Notes: generated by a model from the letters alone, not told the origin. Positions 6,553-15,598 are shown, counted from the stretch's first letter. The stretch: 64,000 nt of DNA from an uncultured Bacteroidia bacterium (GCA_902776565.1 CACYQN010000001.1:62001-126000), one strand, 5' to 3'. Translations and numbers: made by a program.

Positions 6553-8109
6553 CTAAATTTTTGGCTTCATCGTTATAGCAGGAATTATCATTTCCTGAAG
6601 TGAAATTCCGCCGTGCTGGAAGGTATTTTTGTAATACTTCACATAGTGGTTGTAATTGTTCGGATAGGCGAAGAAATCGTCGTTGCACGAGAAAATATAG
6701 GTTGAACTGATATTTGTCTTGGGTAGATACGCATCAGCTGGATTTGTTATCTCATACACTTCCTTGGGGTTGTAGGCGAGGTTGCGTCCCTGCTTGTAGC
6801 GCAGGTTTGTGGTTGTAGCGCGGTCACCGATGACCTTGATGGGGTTGGCAATCTGTATGCTTCCATGGTCGGTGCCAATGACGAGATATGCACCATGTTC
6901 GGCAAATGCCTTCAGCATGTCGAACAGCGGCGAAAGTTCGAACCACGACTTTGTAATGGACAGGTAGGCTTCGGTGGTGTTGGTAAGTTCGCGTACCATG
7001 CGCTGCTCGGTGCCGGCATGCGACAGCGAATCCACAAAGTTTACCACGATGGAAACAAACTTGTTCTGTACGATGTTCTTTATGTTGTCGGTAATTGACT
7101 TGCAGTTCTTTATATCTGTAATTTTGTCAAAATACAAGCCTTGCTTTATGTTGAAGCGGTTCATCATCGAACGCAACATGTCTTCTTCGTAAAGGTTCTT
7201 GCCGCCTTCCTCATCGTCGTTTTTCCATAGGTCGGGGTATAGCTTGTTGATTTCCGAGGGCATAAGTCCCGAAAAAATGGAGTTGCGTGAATATTGAGTC
7301 GATGTGGGCAATATTGAGAAGAACATGTCTTCTTCTGCAGTGGTGTAGAACTGGTTGAGTATTGGTTCTATTGCTTTCCACTGGTCGAAGCGCAGGTTGT
7401 CGATGAGTAGGAAGAGCACAAGTTTGCCTTCGTTGAGCAGAGGGAAAACCTTTTCGCGCAGCAGGTTGGGCGAGAGCAGGGGTTTGTCGGTGCAGTCGGG
7501 ACGGAACCACGATGTGTAGTTGCGCTTGATGTACTTGCAGAAAGTGCTGTTGGCCTCGTTCATCTGCATCTCGAATACTTCGTCCATGGTGTTGTCATTC
7601 GATTCCATCAGTTGCATTTCCCAATAGACGAGTTTCCTGTACACTTCGTACCATTCCTTGTAGTTTGACACTTCATTGATTTTCATTCCCAGCCGTCCGA
7701 ATTCCATCTGGTACGACGAGGTTGTCTTTTCGGTTATGAGACGTTGCTTGTCGATGTTTTTCTTTATGGTCAGCAGTATCTGGTTGGGATTCACCGGCTT
7801 TATGAGGTAGTCGGTAATCTTTGAGCCGATAGCTTCGTCCATGATGTCTTCCTCTTCACTCTTGGTAATCATTATTATAGGTGTGTGCGGAAGGATGTCC
7901 TTTATTTGCGAAAGAGTTTCCAGTCCGCTAAGTCCGGGCATATTCTCATCAAGGAAGATTATGTCGTAGTCGTTTGTGCGCGAAAGTTCAATGGCGTCGG
8001 TTCCATTAGTGGCGGTATCAACTGCATATCCCTTTCCTTCGAGGAAAATAATGTGCGGTTTCAGGAGGTCTATCTCATCGTCTGTCCAAAGGATTCGTAT
8101 CTGTTTCAT
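6553..8109 (-). CDS. porX: PorX, response regulator with PglZ-type phosphatase domain
   Basis: 518 residues. The N-terminal receiver domain (1-120) has the acidic pocket (TDDE, residues 9-12), phosphoacceptor Asp54 in IIFLDENMPG, the T/K signature ITKSEEED and the terminal KP in LIKPVNP. A helical linker leads to a PglZ/alkaline-phosphatase-like domain with DNLRFDQW and TDHGS metal-binding motifs. This receiver-PglZ fusion is PorX, which with the kinase PorY controls T9SS genes and in Porphyromonas works through the sigma factor SigP. Length matches the family. It is preceded 59 bases upstream by the hypothetical gene at 8169, possibly in the same transcript, and followed by a T9SS cargo gene. 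Confidence 0.93.
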   Translation of the reverse strand: MKQIRILWTDDEIDLLKPHIIFLEGKGYAVDTATNGTDAIELSRTNDYDIIFLDENMPGLSGLETLSQIKDILPHTPIIMITKSEEEDIMDEAIGSKITDYLIKPVNPNQILLTIKKNIDKQRLITEKTTSSYQMEFGRLGMKINEVSNYKEWYEVYRKLVYWEMQLMESNDNTMDEVFEMQMNEANSTFCKYIKRNYTSWFRPDCTDKPLLSPNLLREKVFPLLNEGKLVLFLLIDNLRFDQWKAIEPILNQFYTTAEEDMFFSILPTSTQYSRNSIFSGLMPSEINKLYPDLWKNDDEEGGKNLYEEDMLRSMMNRFNIKQGLYFDKITDIKNCKSITDNIKNIVQNKFVSIVVNFVDSLSHAGTEQRMVRELTNTTEAYLSITKSWFELSPLFDMLKAFAEHGAYLVIGTDHGSIQIANPIKVIGDRATTTNLRYKQGRNLAYNPKEVYEITNPADAYLPKTNISSTYIFSCNDDFFAYPNNYNHYVKYYKNTFQHGGISLQEMIIPAITMKPKI

Positions 8110-8168
8110 AGTGTTATTTGCTTTTGATTAGATAACGCGATAATGAAGGATTTATTTTTAGCAATATC

Positions 8169-8960
8169 TTATTTCCCTTTCCTTGGGTCTGTATCCGTAT
8201 GCAGGTATTTTTCGTAAACTACATAGTCATACTCGCTTTCGTATATTTCTTCGTCGAATATGGTGCGCTTTTGGAGATTGATTGATAGCTTTGTGTAATC
8301 TATTAGGTATGAATAGCTTATCTTGTAGATTTCGTATTCTTCATCGTAGCCTTCTTTGATTTCCGAGTATGTTAGGAAACCAAGGTTGTCTTTCTTCTCA
8401 TTGTCCCATTTCTTTATGCCGCTGAAATCGTACAGGCGGCCAAACTGCCTTTCAAGGATGTCGTCCTTGCTTTCGGCGTAGGCGCGCATCGAGGCAATCG
8501 ACTGCGGGTCAAGACCTTTTGCTTCTTTGTCGGTGTCGCGGTAATATCCGGTTTCTTTATCGCTAAACTGGTCGTAGAAGCTGATGCCTTTCTTGAAAAT
8601 CAGGTCCTTTTTATCCGATGCATATCCGCACAGAACTTCCTTCCATTGTATCGAATCAATCTTTTTGCCACTGTAGTGAATCTTGAACATTCGCACATAA
8701 CTTTCGTAATCGAACTGACCTGTCAGACAACCGTATTCTATAATTCTGCCTTGACCATCGAACCTGCAATATTCGCATAGTGCTTCGTTGGGGTCTGTTT
8801 CCTCGAATTTCATCGTTATCAGAATCGGCTTCGACATATCCACATACTTTCCGCTTGTGTTGTCAACATCGTAGGGCGATTGTGCCGACAGATTATTTGT
8901 TGCGCCATAACACAGAATGGCTGCGATTATCGAAATGATAGTTAATGCATTGTGCTTCAT
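8169..8960 (-). CDS. Exported protein of unknown function
   Basis: 263 residues with an N-terminal signal peptide ending near NNLSAQS. The rest is soluble, rich in charged and aromatic residues, with recurring phrases such as FDGQGRIIEYG, KIHYSGKKI and YDYVVYEKY that suggest a beta-rich periplasmic or surface protein. I do not recognise the family. It lies 59 bases upstream of porX on the same strand, behind a TACCTTTG box (minus, 8990-8997), so co-transcription with porX is possible. Confidence 0.75.
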   Translation of the reverse strand: MKHNALTIISIIAAILCYGATNNLSAQSPYDVDNTSGKYVDMSKPILITMKFEETDPNEALCEYCRFDGQGRIIEYGCLTGQFDYESYVRMFKIHYSGKKIDSIQWKEVLCGYASDKKDLIFKKGISFYDQFSDKETGYYRDTDKEAKGLDPQSIASMRAYAESKDDILERQFGRLYDFSGIKKWDNEKKDNLGFLTYSEIKEGYDEEYEIYKISYSYLIDYTKLSINLQKRTIFDEEIYESEYDYVVYEKYLHTDTDPRKGK

Positions 8961-8989
8961 TGTCAGAATGATTTGTTTTAAATTTTTGA

Positions 8990-8997
8990 CAAAGGTA
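8990..8997 (-). promoter_or_regulatory. -7 promoter element upstream of the porX-linked gene
   Basis: On the minus strand TACCTTTG matches TAnnTTTG, 30 bases before the start at 8960. A TTG at 9023-9025 could be the distal element but the spacing (25 bases) is long. Confidence 0.45.
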
Positions 8998-9073
8998 ATG
9001 AAAAACTCTAATATGATAAAGGCAAGTAAAAGTGTTTCACTTTTTTGCCAGCATAAATACCAGAAATTTTATG

Positions 9074-9081
9074 TATGTTTG
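9074..9081 (+). promoter_or_regulatory. -7 promoter element for the glycosyltransferase gene
   Basis: TATGTTTG matches TAnnTTTG and lies 41 bases before the start at 9123. A TTTG at 9044-9047 is present but 26 bases away, longer than ideal. Confidence 0.5.
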
Positions 9082-9122
9082 CAATCCAAATGCAATGGAA
9101 TAGGAATTAGGCACAGCAAGGT

Positions 9123-10205
9123 ATGAAACGTATTTTTGTATCGGTAACCAACGACATGACCAATGACCAGCGCGTAAACCGCGTGTGCAACACCTTGTGC
9201 GACATGGGGTTCGAGGTTGTTGTGCTGTGCCGTAGGTTGAAGTCGTCGGCAGAACTTGAGCCGCGAAGATACAAGGTGAAGCGTTTCCGTCTGCTGTTCA
9301 ACAGGGGAATGCTGTTTTACGCCTGCTTCAATATGAGGCTTTTTTTCTACCTGCTGTTCCATCGCGCTGATGTGCTTCTTGCCAACGACCTTGACTCTTT
9401 GCTGGCCAATGCGATGGCTTCCAAGTTAAAGCGAGAAAAATTGTACTACGATACCCACGAACTTTTTACAGAAGTGCCTGAACTTCAAGATGCTGGCTTA
9501 AAAAAGAAAGTATGGCTGTGGATTGAGCGGCATTGCATTCATCGTCCTGTGGCAACTTATACGGTCTGCCGTTCGATTGCCGATTATTACAACGAAAAGT
9601 ATGGTCTTGATATGAAAGTCGTGCGCAATTTGCCTATAGTCAAGGATATGCATCCATACGATACTCGCGAAAATGTCCTTTTGTATCAGGGTGCGCTTAA
9701 TATGGGACGCGGAATAGAGTTGCTCATTGAAATGATGAAGCATTTTCCCGATTACAAGCTGTACATTGCAGGCAAGGGCTATATGGATGCCGAACTCAAG
9801 AAGTTGGCTGCCGATTTGAGTCTTTCGGAAAGGGTTGTTTTTACTGGTAACCTTCGTTTTGATGAACTGCACAAGCTTACTTCGCGTGCAAAAATCGGCT
9901 TTTCGGTGGAACAGGGGACAAGTTTAAATTATAGGTATGCCCTTCCCAACAAGGTTTTCGACTACATTCAGGCTGGAACGCCAGTTGTTTGTTCCGACCT
10001 TCCCGAAATGCGAGCCGTAGTCGATGAATATTCAGTCGGTGAGATTTTTGCGGAGCACGATGCCGAAAGTCTGGCGAAGTTGGTTTCGAAGATGTTGGAA
10101 AATCATGAGAAATTGTCTGAGTATCATAATAATTGCATCGTGGCGGCAAAGGTTTTGAACTGGGAAAACGAACAGAAAATATTGCGTGGAATTTATGTGG
10201 AATAG
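9123..10205 (+). CDS. GT4-type glycosyltransferase
   Basis: 360 residues with a GT-B layout. The N-terminal domain opens with FVSVTNDMTNDQRVNRVC, a phrase common in Bacteroidota GT4-like enzymes, and contains YDTHELFTEVPEL. The C-terminal domain has LLYQGALNMGRGIELLIEMM, YIAGKGY, VVFTGNL and PNKVFDYIQAGTPVVCSDLPEMR, the nucleotide-sugar-binding half of Glycos_transf_1. It should transfer a sugar to a glycan or lipid in the cytoplasm; donor and acceptor cannot be read from sequence. Its end overlaps the start of the Sel1-repeat gene by 11 bases, so the two are translationally coupled. Confidence 0.9.
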   Translation: MKRIFVSVTNDMTNDQRVNRVCNTLCDMGFEVVVLCRRLKSSAELEPRRYKVKRFRLLFNRGMLFYACFNMRLFFYLLFHRADVLLANDLDSLLANAMASKLKREKLYYDTHELFTEVPELQDAGLKKKVWLWIERHCIHRPVATYTVCRSIADYYNEKYGLDMKVVRNLPIVKDMHPYDTRENVLLYQGALNMGRGIELLIEMMKHFPDYKLYIAGKGYMDAELKKLAADLSLSERVVFTGNLRFDELHKLTSRAKIGFSVEQGTSLNYRYALPNKVFDYIQAGTPVVCSDLPEMRAVVDEYSVGEIFAEHDAESLAKLVSKMLENHEKLSEYHNNCIVAAKVLNWENEQKILRGIYVE

Positions 10206-10728
10206 TTTGTACAGAAGGTTTTGTCTGCTGACGGTTTTGTCGGCTTTGTCTGTGATGGCGTTTGCGCAGTCTGGCGATGAGAATTTCGATAGGGCGGAAC
10301 AACTATATAAGGAGCAGAATTTCAAGAAAGCGGTTGTTTTCTACAAGAAATCTGCCGACGATGGTAATGTTTCAGCGCAGTATGCATTGGCGAATTGCTA
10401 CTATTACGGGCAGGGTGTTGACCGAAACGTGAATACGGCTGTGGAAATGTGGCTAAAATGTGCAGAAAAAGGGCATTCTGACGCGCAGAATAGGGTAGGT
10501 GCCTGCTACTACGAGGGCGAAGCCGTGGAAAAGAACTACGATGAGGCTGCCCGTTGGTGGAAATTGGCTGCTGAGCAGGGCAATATGTCGGCACAATACG
10601 ATTTGGGGATTTGCTATTATAATGGTCACGGCGTTGAGCGCGATTTCGAGAAGGCTATGGAACTGTGGCGCAAGTCGGCGGCGCAGGGCAATGCCGATGC
10701 AATCGGAATGCTGAAGATGTTTGAGTAA
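10195..10728 (+). CDS. Exported Sel1-like repeat protein
   Basis: 177 residues from the ATG at 10195; an in-frame GTG at 10186 is an alternative. A signal peptide ends at VMAFAQS, followed by one partial and three full Sel1/TPR-like repeats of ~36 residues (for example AQYALANCYYYGQGVDRN then TAVEMWLKCAEKGHSD). Such alpha-alpha superhelices mediate protein-protein contacts, here in the periplasm. The start lies inside the end of the upstream glycosyltransferase gene, so they form a coupled pair, perhaps scaffolding a glycan pathway; that link is inference. Confidence 0.88.
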   Translation: MWNSLYRRFCLLTVLSALSVMAFAQSGDENFDRAEQLYKEQNFKKAVVFYKKSADDGNVSAQYALANCYYYGQGVDRNVNTAVEMWLKCAEKGHSDAQNRVGACYYEGEAVEKNYDEAARWWKLAAEQGNMSAQYDLGICYYNGHGVERDFEKAMELWRKSAAQGNADAIGMLKMFE

Positions 10729-10752
10729 CGTGGCTCATTGCGAGTGTATTCA

Positions 10753-10794
10753 AGGCAGGAGCCTTGGTTTTGCAATGTCGCAGGCAGGAGCCTT
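10753..10794. repeat. Duplicated 13-base hairpin element
   Basis: AGGCAGGAGCCTT occurs at 10753-10765 and again at 10782-10794. Each copy can fold as AGGC/GCCT. It fills the gap between the Sel1 gene and the following terminator; no coding capacity is seen. Confidence 0.5.
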
Positions 10795-10822
10795 CGACAA
10801 TCGTACAAACAGCAATAATAAA

Positions 10823-10850
10823 AAAAGTCCGACATTCTTGCCGGACTTTT
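10823..10850 (-). terminator. Bidirectional terminator after the nuclease-like gene
   Basis: AAAAGTCCG (10823-10831) pairs with CGGACTTTT (10842-10850). It ends the minus-strand gene at 10869 and the plus-strand Sel1 gene. A near copy lies on the other side of the nuclease gene at 11648-11676. Confidence 0.85.
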
Positions 10851-10868
10851 CGTTATATATCGCGAATA

Positions 10869-11627
10869 TTATTCATTTGTCTCAATAGTAATATCAGATG
10901 ATTTAATTGGTCCTAATATTAATGGCGCAACATATTCCTTGTATCCAAATGCCTCACCTATTGGAATAATGCTTAGTTTAGGAATGCTGAACTTTTTCGC
11001 TAATTTCAAAACATGATCATTCTTTTTATAATGACCTATTATTTCCTGCTTAGTAAATTCCACAAAATCTTCCTTTATCAAATTATCGCTTAAATCATCA
11101 TCGCTATCATAATTAGAATAAAATTTTGTTTTTTCGTTTACATATATATTAAAGCCCAAAGTATGTTTATATTTACCATCATTAGGTTTATGCCCCTGTA
11201 TTGTTTCAAGAAGAACAAAATATAAGTCAGTGTTTTTATATGTTTTCTTATCTTTTTCTACAATTTGTTTCATTTTCTCAATGTCGTGTACGAATTCGTC
11301 AACATACCATTTCTCTGGTCGAGCAATAGAATGCGCTTTAAACTCTATCAATGCAACAACTTCTTTAATTTCGGTTTTACTTTCATTCAACTCAAAGACT
11401 GCTAAATCAATCCTTTGTTTACTAGTATTATCAGGTGCAAATTCACGACGTATAACATATTTATTGCCAATATCTTTATGTATAAGCCATGCTATTTTAT
11501 CGCGAATTTGCAATTCATTTTTACATTGAACGCTAAGATATGCGAGTTCGTCCGCTTCAAATCCATTTATTGCTTTCTCAATTGTAGAAGACAAATACTC
11601 TCTAGTAAATATTTTATCATGCAACAT
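10869..11627 (-). CDS. PD-(D/E)XK nuclease-like protein
   Basis: 252 residues; the ATG at 11627 is chosen because a longer frame would run antisense through the gcvP 3' end. An N-terminal helical part (IRDKIAWLIHKDIG) leads into a PD-(D/E)XK-like core with Asp74 in QRIDLAVFEL, Glu95 and Lys97 in ALIEFKAHS, the spacing used for metal-dependent DNA cleavage. The C-terminal third is not recognised. No methylase or partner lies beside it. It is bracketed by two nearly identical terminator hairpins and is AT-richer than gcvP, both suggesting insertion as an accessory gene. The nuclease role is inferred from motif geometry. Confidence 0.75.
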   Translation of the reverse strand: MLHDKIFTREYLSSTIEKAINGFEADELAYLSVQCKNELQIRDKIAWLIHKDIGNKYVIRREFAPDNTSKQRIDLAVFELNESKTEIKEVVALIEFKAHSIARPEKWYVDEFVHDIEKMKQIVEKDKKTYKNTDLYFVLLETIQGHKPNDGKYKHTLGFNIYVNEKTKFYSNYDSDDDLSDNLIKEDFVEFTKQEIIGHYKKNDHVLKLAKKFSIPKLSIIPIGEAFGYKEYVAPLILGPIKSSDITIETNE

Positions 11628-11647
11628 GTTTTTATTATAATTTAAGC

Positions 11648-11676
11648 AAAAAGTCCGACAATCTGCCGGACTTTTT
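11648..11676 (-). terminator. Terminator after gcvP
   Basis: AAAAAGTCCG (11648-11657) pairs with CGGACTTTTT (11667-11676), with a 9-base loop. It ends minus-strand gcvP (stop at 11695). The arms and flanks repeat those at 10823-10850. Confidence 0.85.
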
Positions 11677-11694
11677 CGTTTATAAATCAATCGT

Positions 11695-14547
11695 TTATTC
11701 TTCTTCGAGCTGGTTGCACTTGCAGTCGAGGTTGCGGTCGCCGTAGGCGTTGTCAATCTTTGCAACGTATGGCCAGAACTTGTTTTCCTTAATCCAAGGC
11801 AGCGGGAAGGCAGCCTTTTCACGCGGATAGCAGTGGTTCCACTCGCTTGCAGTACATTCGAACTGGGTGTGAGGTGCATTTACAAGAGGATTGTCCTCGC
11901 GGGTATATTTGCCAGCCTTGATGTCCTCGCATTCAGCCTTGATAACCTTCATTGTCTCGATGAAGCGGTCGAGTTCCTGCTTGCTTTCGCTCTCGGTAGG
12001 TTCAACCATAAGGGTTTCGTGAACAGGGAACGACAATGTTGGAGCGTGGAATCCGAAGTCCATCAGACGGTGTGCGATGTCGGCAGCTTCAACGCCATAT
12101 TCAGCGCGGAACTTCTGAACGTCGAGAATCATTTCGTGTGCGCAACGGCCAGTTTCACCAGTGTAGAGAACATTGAAAGTATCCTTCAGTTCGCTTGCAA
12201 TGTAGTTTGCGTTGAGGATAGCAATCTTAGTAGCTTCCTTCAAACCGCGTTCACCCATCATCTTTATGTAAGCGTAGGTAATCGGGAGAATCATTGCACT
12301 GCCGAACGGAGCCGAAGTGATAGCGCGGATACCCTTCTTGCCACCGGTCTTGATTACGCTGTGCGTCGGGAGGAAGTCAACGAGCTTCTTGCATACCGAA
12401 ACGGTTCCGATGCCAGGACCACCACCACCGTGAGGGCTAGCAAAGGTCTTGTGGAGGTTGAGGTGGCAAACGTCTGCTCCGATAGTTCCAGGGTTGGTGA
12501 GAGCAACCTGTGCGTTCATGTTTGCACCGTCCATATATACGAGACCGCCATTGTCGTGGATTATCTTAACGATGTCGAGAATCTTGTTCTCGAATACGCC
12601 GTGGGTTGATGGATAGGTAATCATCATTGCAGCAAGGTTGTCCTTGTTGGCAACTGCCTTTTCCTTCAAGTCCTTAACATCGATGTTGCCGTGTTCGTCG
12701 CAGTTGACAAGAACAAGTTTGAAACCAGCCATTGCCATACTTGCTGGGTTGGTTCCGTGTGCCGATGTCGGGATAATGCAGACATTCCTGTGAGCTTCCT
12801 TTCTTGAGTGGTGGTATGCACGGATAATCATAAGGCCTGTATGTTCGCCAGTTGCACCCGAATTTGGCTGCAAGGTTGTTGCTGCAAAGCCTGTAATTGT
12901 CGAAAGGTCCTTCGAAATGTCTTCGATGAGTTCGTAGTAACCGAGAGCCTGGTTCTTCGGAACAAACGGGTGGATGTTTGCAAATTCCGGCCAGCTGAGC
13001 GGAAGCATAGATGTTGCAGGGTTGAGCTTCATTGTGCACGAACCGAGCGAAATCATCGACTGGGTGAGAGAAATGTCACGACGTTCGAGTTTCTTGATGT
13101 AACGCATCATTTCGGTTTCGCTGTGGTAGCTGTTGAATACCTTCTGGTTGAAAATGCTGTCGGTTCTTGCGAACTTTGCATCCATATTTACCATCGGAAC
13201 ATCTTCAACTTTCTTTGCCTTCTTGCCTGCTGCGAGAGCAAAGATTTCGAGGATGTTGTTTACATCGGCAACCGAAATAAGTTCGTCGGTGCTGAAGCCA
13301 ACGGTCTTTTCGTCGATGTAGTGGAAGTTAATCTTGCGCTGCAAAGCGAGCTTTTCGATAGCCTTCTTGTCGGCGCCGTTTACGATAACTGTATCGAAGA
13401 TGTTTGTATGTTCAATCTTGTAGCCGAGCTTCTTGATTTCGGCAGCGAGGAATTTTGCTGAAGAATAGATGTTGTTAGCAATTCTTCTCATTCCTTCTGG
13501 TCCGTGATATACAACGTAGAAACCAGCCATCATTGCGAGCAGAGCCTGAGCGGTGCAGATGTTCGATGTTGCATCTTCGCGCTTGATGTGCTGTTCGCGG
13601 GTTTGGAGGGCGAGACGGAGAGCCTTGCGTCCGAACTTATCAACGCTGACACCGATTATACGTCCCGGCATTTTGCGTTTGTACTTGTCGGAAGTAGCCA
13701 TGAATGCTGCGTGCGGTCCGCCGAATCCCATCGGAAGTCCAAAACGTTGTGTGTTACCAACAACGATGTCGGCACCCCACGAAGCCGGCGACTTTAGCAG
13801 TACAAGAGCCATAGTGTCAACAACTGCAGTTACGAGCATTTCGTTTTCGTGTGCAGTTTCGGTGAACTTTGCGTAGTCGCGGATTTCGCCGCTTGCGCTC
13901 GGGTACTGGAGGATTGCACCTATATATTTCTTCGAGAGTTTTACCTTCTTGTAATCGCCAACTTCAACCTCAATTCCCAGTGGTTCGGTACGCATAAGGA
14001 TAACATCGAGTGTCTGCGGGAAGATGTCCTTGTCAACGAAAACTACGTTGCGACCTTCCTTTGCTGCCTGACGCGAACGGCATTCGAACATCATTCTTGC
14101 TGCTTCGGCTGCTGCTGTACCTTCATCGAGGAGCGAGCAGTTTGCAAGTTCCATTCCTGTGAGTTCGGTGATTACGGTCTGGAAGTTAAGGAGAGCTTCG
14201 AGACGGCCCTGCGAAATTTCAGCCTGATACGGAGTGTACGAAGTGTACCAGCTTGGATTTTCGAACACATTGCGAAGGATTACCGACGGAACAGCAGTGC
14301 CGTAGTAACCCATACCGATAAGCGAGCGGTAAATCTTGTTCTTTGCGGCCATAGCCTTCAGTTTTACAAGGAACTCGTCTTCGGTGAGCGGTTCGTCGAG
14401 CTTAAGGTTTTCTTTCAGTCTGATTTTGGTCGGGATGACCTGATCAATGAATTTGTCGAGTGATTTTGCTCCGATTTTCTTGAGCATTTCAGCGTATTCG
14501 CTTTCCCTCGGACCCACGTGGCGGGTGTAGAAATCTTCTCTAATCAT
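11695..14547 (-). CDS. gcvP: Glycine dehydrogenase (decarboxylating), P protein
   Basis: 950 residues, the length of the single-chain P protein that fuses the two halves found separately in some bacteria. It starts IREDFYTRHVGPRE and has the PLP-lysine motif LNLHKTFASPHGGGGPG in the C-terminal half. It decarboxylates glycine and passes the aminomethyl group to the lipoyl H protein of the glycine cleavage system. The T, H and L protein genes are not in the window, so the system is dispersed. No glycine riboswitch was recognised in the 276-base gap upstream. Confidence 0.97.
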   Translation of the reverse strand: MIREDFYTRHVGPRESEYAEMLKKIGAKSLDKFIDQVIPTKIRLKENLKLDEPLTEDEFLVKLKAMAAKNKIYRSLIGMGYYGTAVPSVILRNVFENPSWYTSYTPYQAEISQGRLEALLNFQTVITELTGMELANCSLLDEGTAAAEAARMMFECRSRQAAKEGRNVVFVDKDIFPQTLDVILMRTEPLGIEVEVGDYKKVKLSKKYIGAILQYPSASGEIRDYAKFTETAHENEMLVTAVVDTMALVLLKSPASWGADIVVGNTQRFGLPMGFGGPHAAFMATSDKYKRKMPGRIIGVSVDKFGRKALRLALQTREQHIKREDATSNICTAQALLAMMAGFYVVYHGPEGMRRIANNIYSSAKFLAAEIKKLGYKIEHTNIFDTVIVNGADKKAIEKLALQRKINFHYIDEKTVGFSTDELISVADVNNILEIFALAAGKKAKKVEDVPMVNMDAKFARTDSIFNQKVFNSYHSETEMMRYIKKLERRDISLTQSMISLGSCTMKLNPATSMLPLSWPEFANIHPFVPKNQALGYYELIEDISKDLSTITGFAATTLQPNSGATGEHTGLMIIRAYHHSRKEAHRNVCIIPTSAHGTNPASMAMAGFKLVLVNCDEHGNIDVKDLKEKAVANKDNLAAMMITYPSTHGVFENKILDIVKIIHDNGGLVYMDGANMNAQVALTNPGTIGADVCHLNLHKTFASPHGGGGPGIGTVSVCKKLVDFLPTHSVIKTGGKKGIRAITSAPFGSAMILPITYAYIKMMGERGLKEATKIAILNANYIASELKDTFNVLYTGETGRCAHEMILDVQKFRAEYGVEAADIAHRLMDFGFHAPTLSFPVHETLMVEPTESESKQELDRFIETMKVIKAECEDIKAGKYTREDNPLVNAPHTQFECTASEWNHCYPREKAAFPLPWIKENKFWPYVAKIDNAYGDRNLDCKCNQLEEE

Positions 14548-14660
14548 TGTATTTCTATATTAGTGTTTGCGTTAAAAAATTTTGCGTAAAATTATAAATA
14601 TTTTGGGTACGCAATTCAGATTTGTTTGTGTTTTTTTTAACGATGTTTTTGGGGAGAGTA

Positions 14661-14716
14661 GTACGGATTATAAATCCTTATATTCTAGCCTTCAGGATTG
14701 CAAATCCTGAAGGACG
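14661..14716. repeat. Intergenic palindromic repeat (AAATCC family), copy 1
   Basis: Contains CGGATTATAAATCC (14664-14677) and TTCAGGATTGCAAATCCTGAA (14691-14711), an inverted repeat around GGATT..AATCC. Relatives lie at 15423-15525, 18674-18757, 20019-20166 and 49549-49642. It fills the gap between gcvP and the terminator at 14724. Confidence 0.6.
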
Positions 14717-14723
14717 CAGCGAT

Positions 14724-14754
14724 AAAAAATCGGCAGACACAAACGCATCTGCCG
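14724..14754 (-). terminator. Terminator after the lipoprotein gene at 14824
   Basis: CGGCAGA (14731-14737) pairs with TCTGCCG (14748-14754); on the minus strand it is followed by ATTTTTT, giving an intrinsic terminator for the gene at 14824-15321. Confidence 0.75.
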
Positions 14755-14823
14755 TAAAGTTATGAAAATGTGTGTTATGCAGAATCTATCGAGGCAAACT
14801 CTACTCGTTAACAATTATAAAAC

Positions 14824-15321
14824 TTATTCAACGTTTAAATTAAAAACGATGTTGTTTCTTGATATGCCTTTCCTATTTATTAATGCTGCATAACCCCAAT
14901 AGTCAGGCTGAGTTGCATCTCCAACAACAATATTAATATTCCAAGTATAAATATTATCTTCAAATGTAAGATTTTCATTTCTTATCCCGATTAAGTTTGG
15001 TGTTGAGCCTTGTGCAAACAGCAATGTATAATTAGAAAAGTCTATGCTTGGAAATTCCTCGAAAACATAATCACCAAAAATACTTTCATATTCAGTTTGT
15101 GTAGTAATTATATACAAACTGTCGCTTTCAGCGTTCATATATCGCCTACTTTGGGCTGTTACAATAGATTGTTCTTGCTGTGTTGTCTGTGCATCTCGCG
15201 AATCTTCCACTCTTTGTTGTGGCTGTCCATTGGCCGGTTCTATTGTTTCCCTTTCACATCCCACAAATGCCATCACTCCCATTGCTGCAACGAGTAGTGA
15301 TATAATCAATGTTCTTTTCAT
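14824..15321 (-). CDS. Lipoprotein of unknown function
   Basis: 165 residues with a lipoprotein signal peptide; the lipobox MAFVGC places the lipidated cysteine at residue 22. A Gln/Glu-rich linker (residues ~30-60) precedes a compact domain with IDFSNYTLLFAQG and a terminal NNIVFNLNVE. I do not recognise the domain. It is transcribed alone, with a TATTTTTG promoter box (minus, 15350-15357) and its own terminator. Confidence 0.78.
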   Translation of the reverse strand: MKRTLIISLLVAAMGVMAFVGCERETIEPANGQPQQRVEDSRDAQTTQQEQSIVTAQSRRYMNAESDSLYIITTQTEYESIFGDYVFEEFPSIDFSNYTLLFAQGSTPNLIGIRNENLTFEDNIYTWNINIVVGDATQPDYWGYAALINRKGISRNNIVFNLNVE

Positions 15322-15422
15322 ATCCTTTTTTTGTTATGAGTTAATGGTGCAAAAATAGTTTTTTTTTTAGAAGACGTAGAAAATTTATTGAATTTTTTTA
15401 CGATGTTTTTTGTTGCGGTGTG

Positions 15423-15525
15423 AAATGCGGATTACTGCTACTATCGTTCGGGCGGATTTGCAATCTGCCTGAGTTGAGTATGAGCATTTGTAATGCTTGT
15501 ATCGTTGCAAATTCCGAAGGATGCA
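15423..15525. repeat. Intergenic palindromic repeat (AAATCC family), copy 2
   Basis: Starts with GCGGATTACTGC, then GGGCGGATTTGCAATCTGCC (15449-15468) and GAGCATTTGTAATGC (15481-15495). Nearly the same block is found at 20101-20166 and, more degraded, at 18674-18757. It lies between two divergent genes. Confidence 0.65.
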
Positions 15526-15567
15526 AGTTTTTTTTGCACTGCGCCGCATAGTGGCACATTAGGCACA

Positions 15568-15575
15568 TAATTTTG
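15568..15575 (+). promoter_or_regulatory. -7 promoter element for the HAD-domain gene
   Basis: TAATTTTG matches TAnnTTTG, 23 bases before the start at 15599. Confidence 0.5.
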
Positions 15576-15598
15576 TCGCAAAATAAAAGCTTATAAAA

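Noticed and set aside
11628..11879. An 84-codon N-terminal extension of the nuclease-like protein at 10869
   Set aside because: It would run through the gcvP terminator and antisense to the gcvP 3' end; the ATG at 11627 is a better start.
12674..14463. Several long plus-strand ORFs opposite gcvP
   Set aside because: gcvP is unmistakable on the minus strand over its whole length; these are shadows from biased codon use.
14548..14660. Possible glycine riboswitch upstream of gcvP
   Set aside because: The region is AT-rich without the paired helices of the aptamer on the minus strand; a GGGGAGAGTAG stretch is on the wrong strand and isolated.
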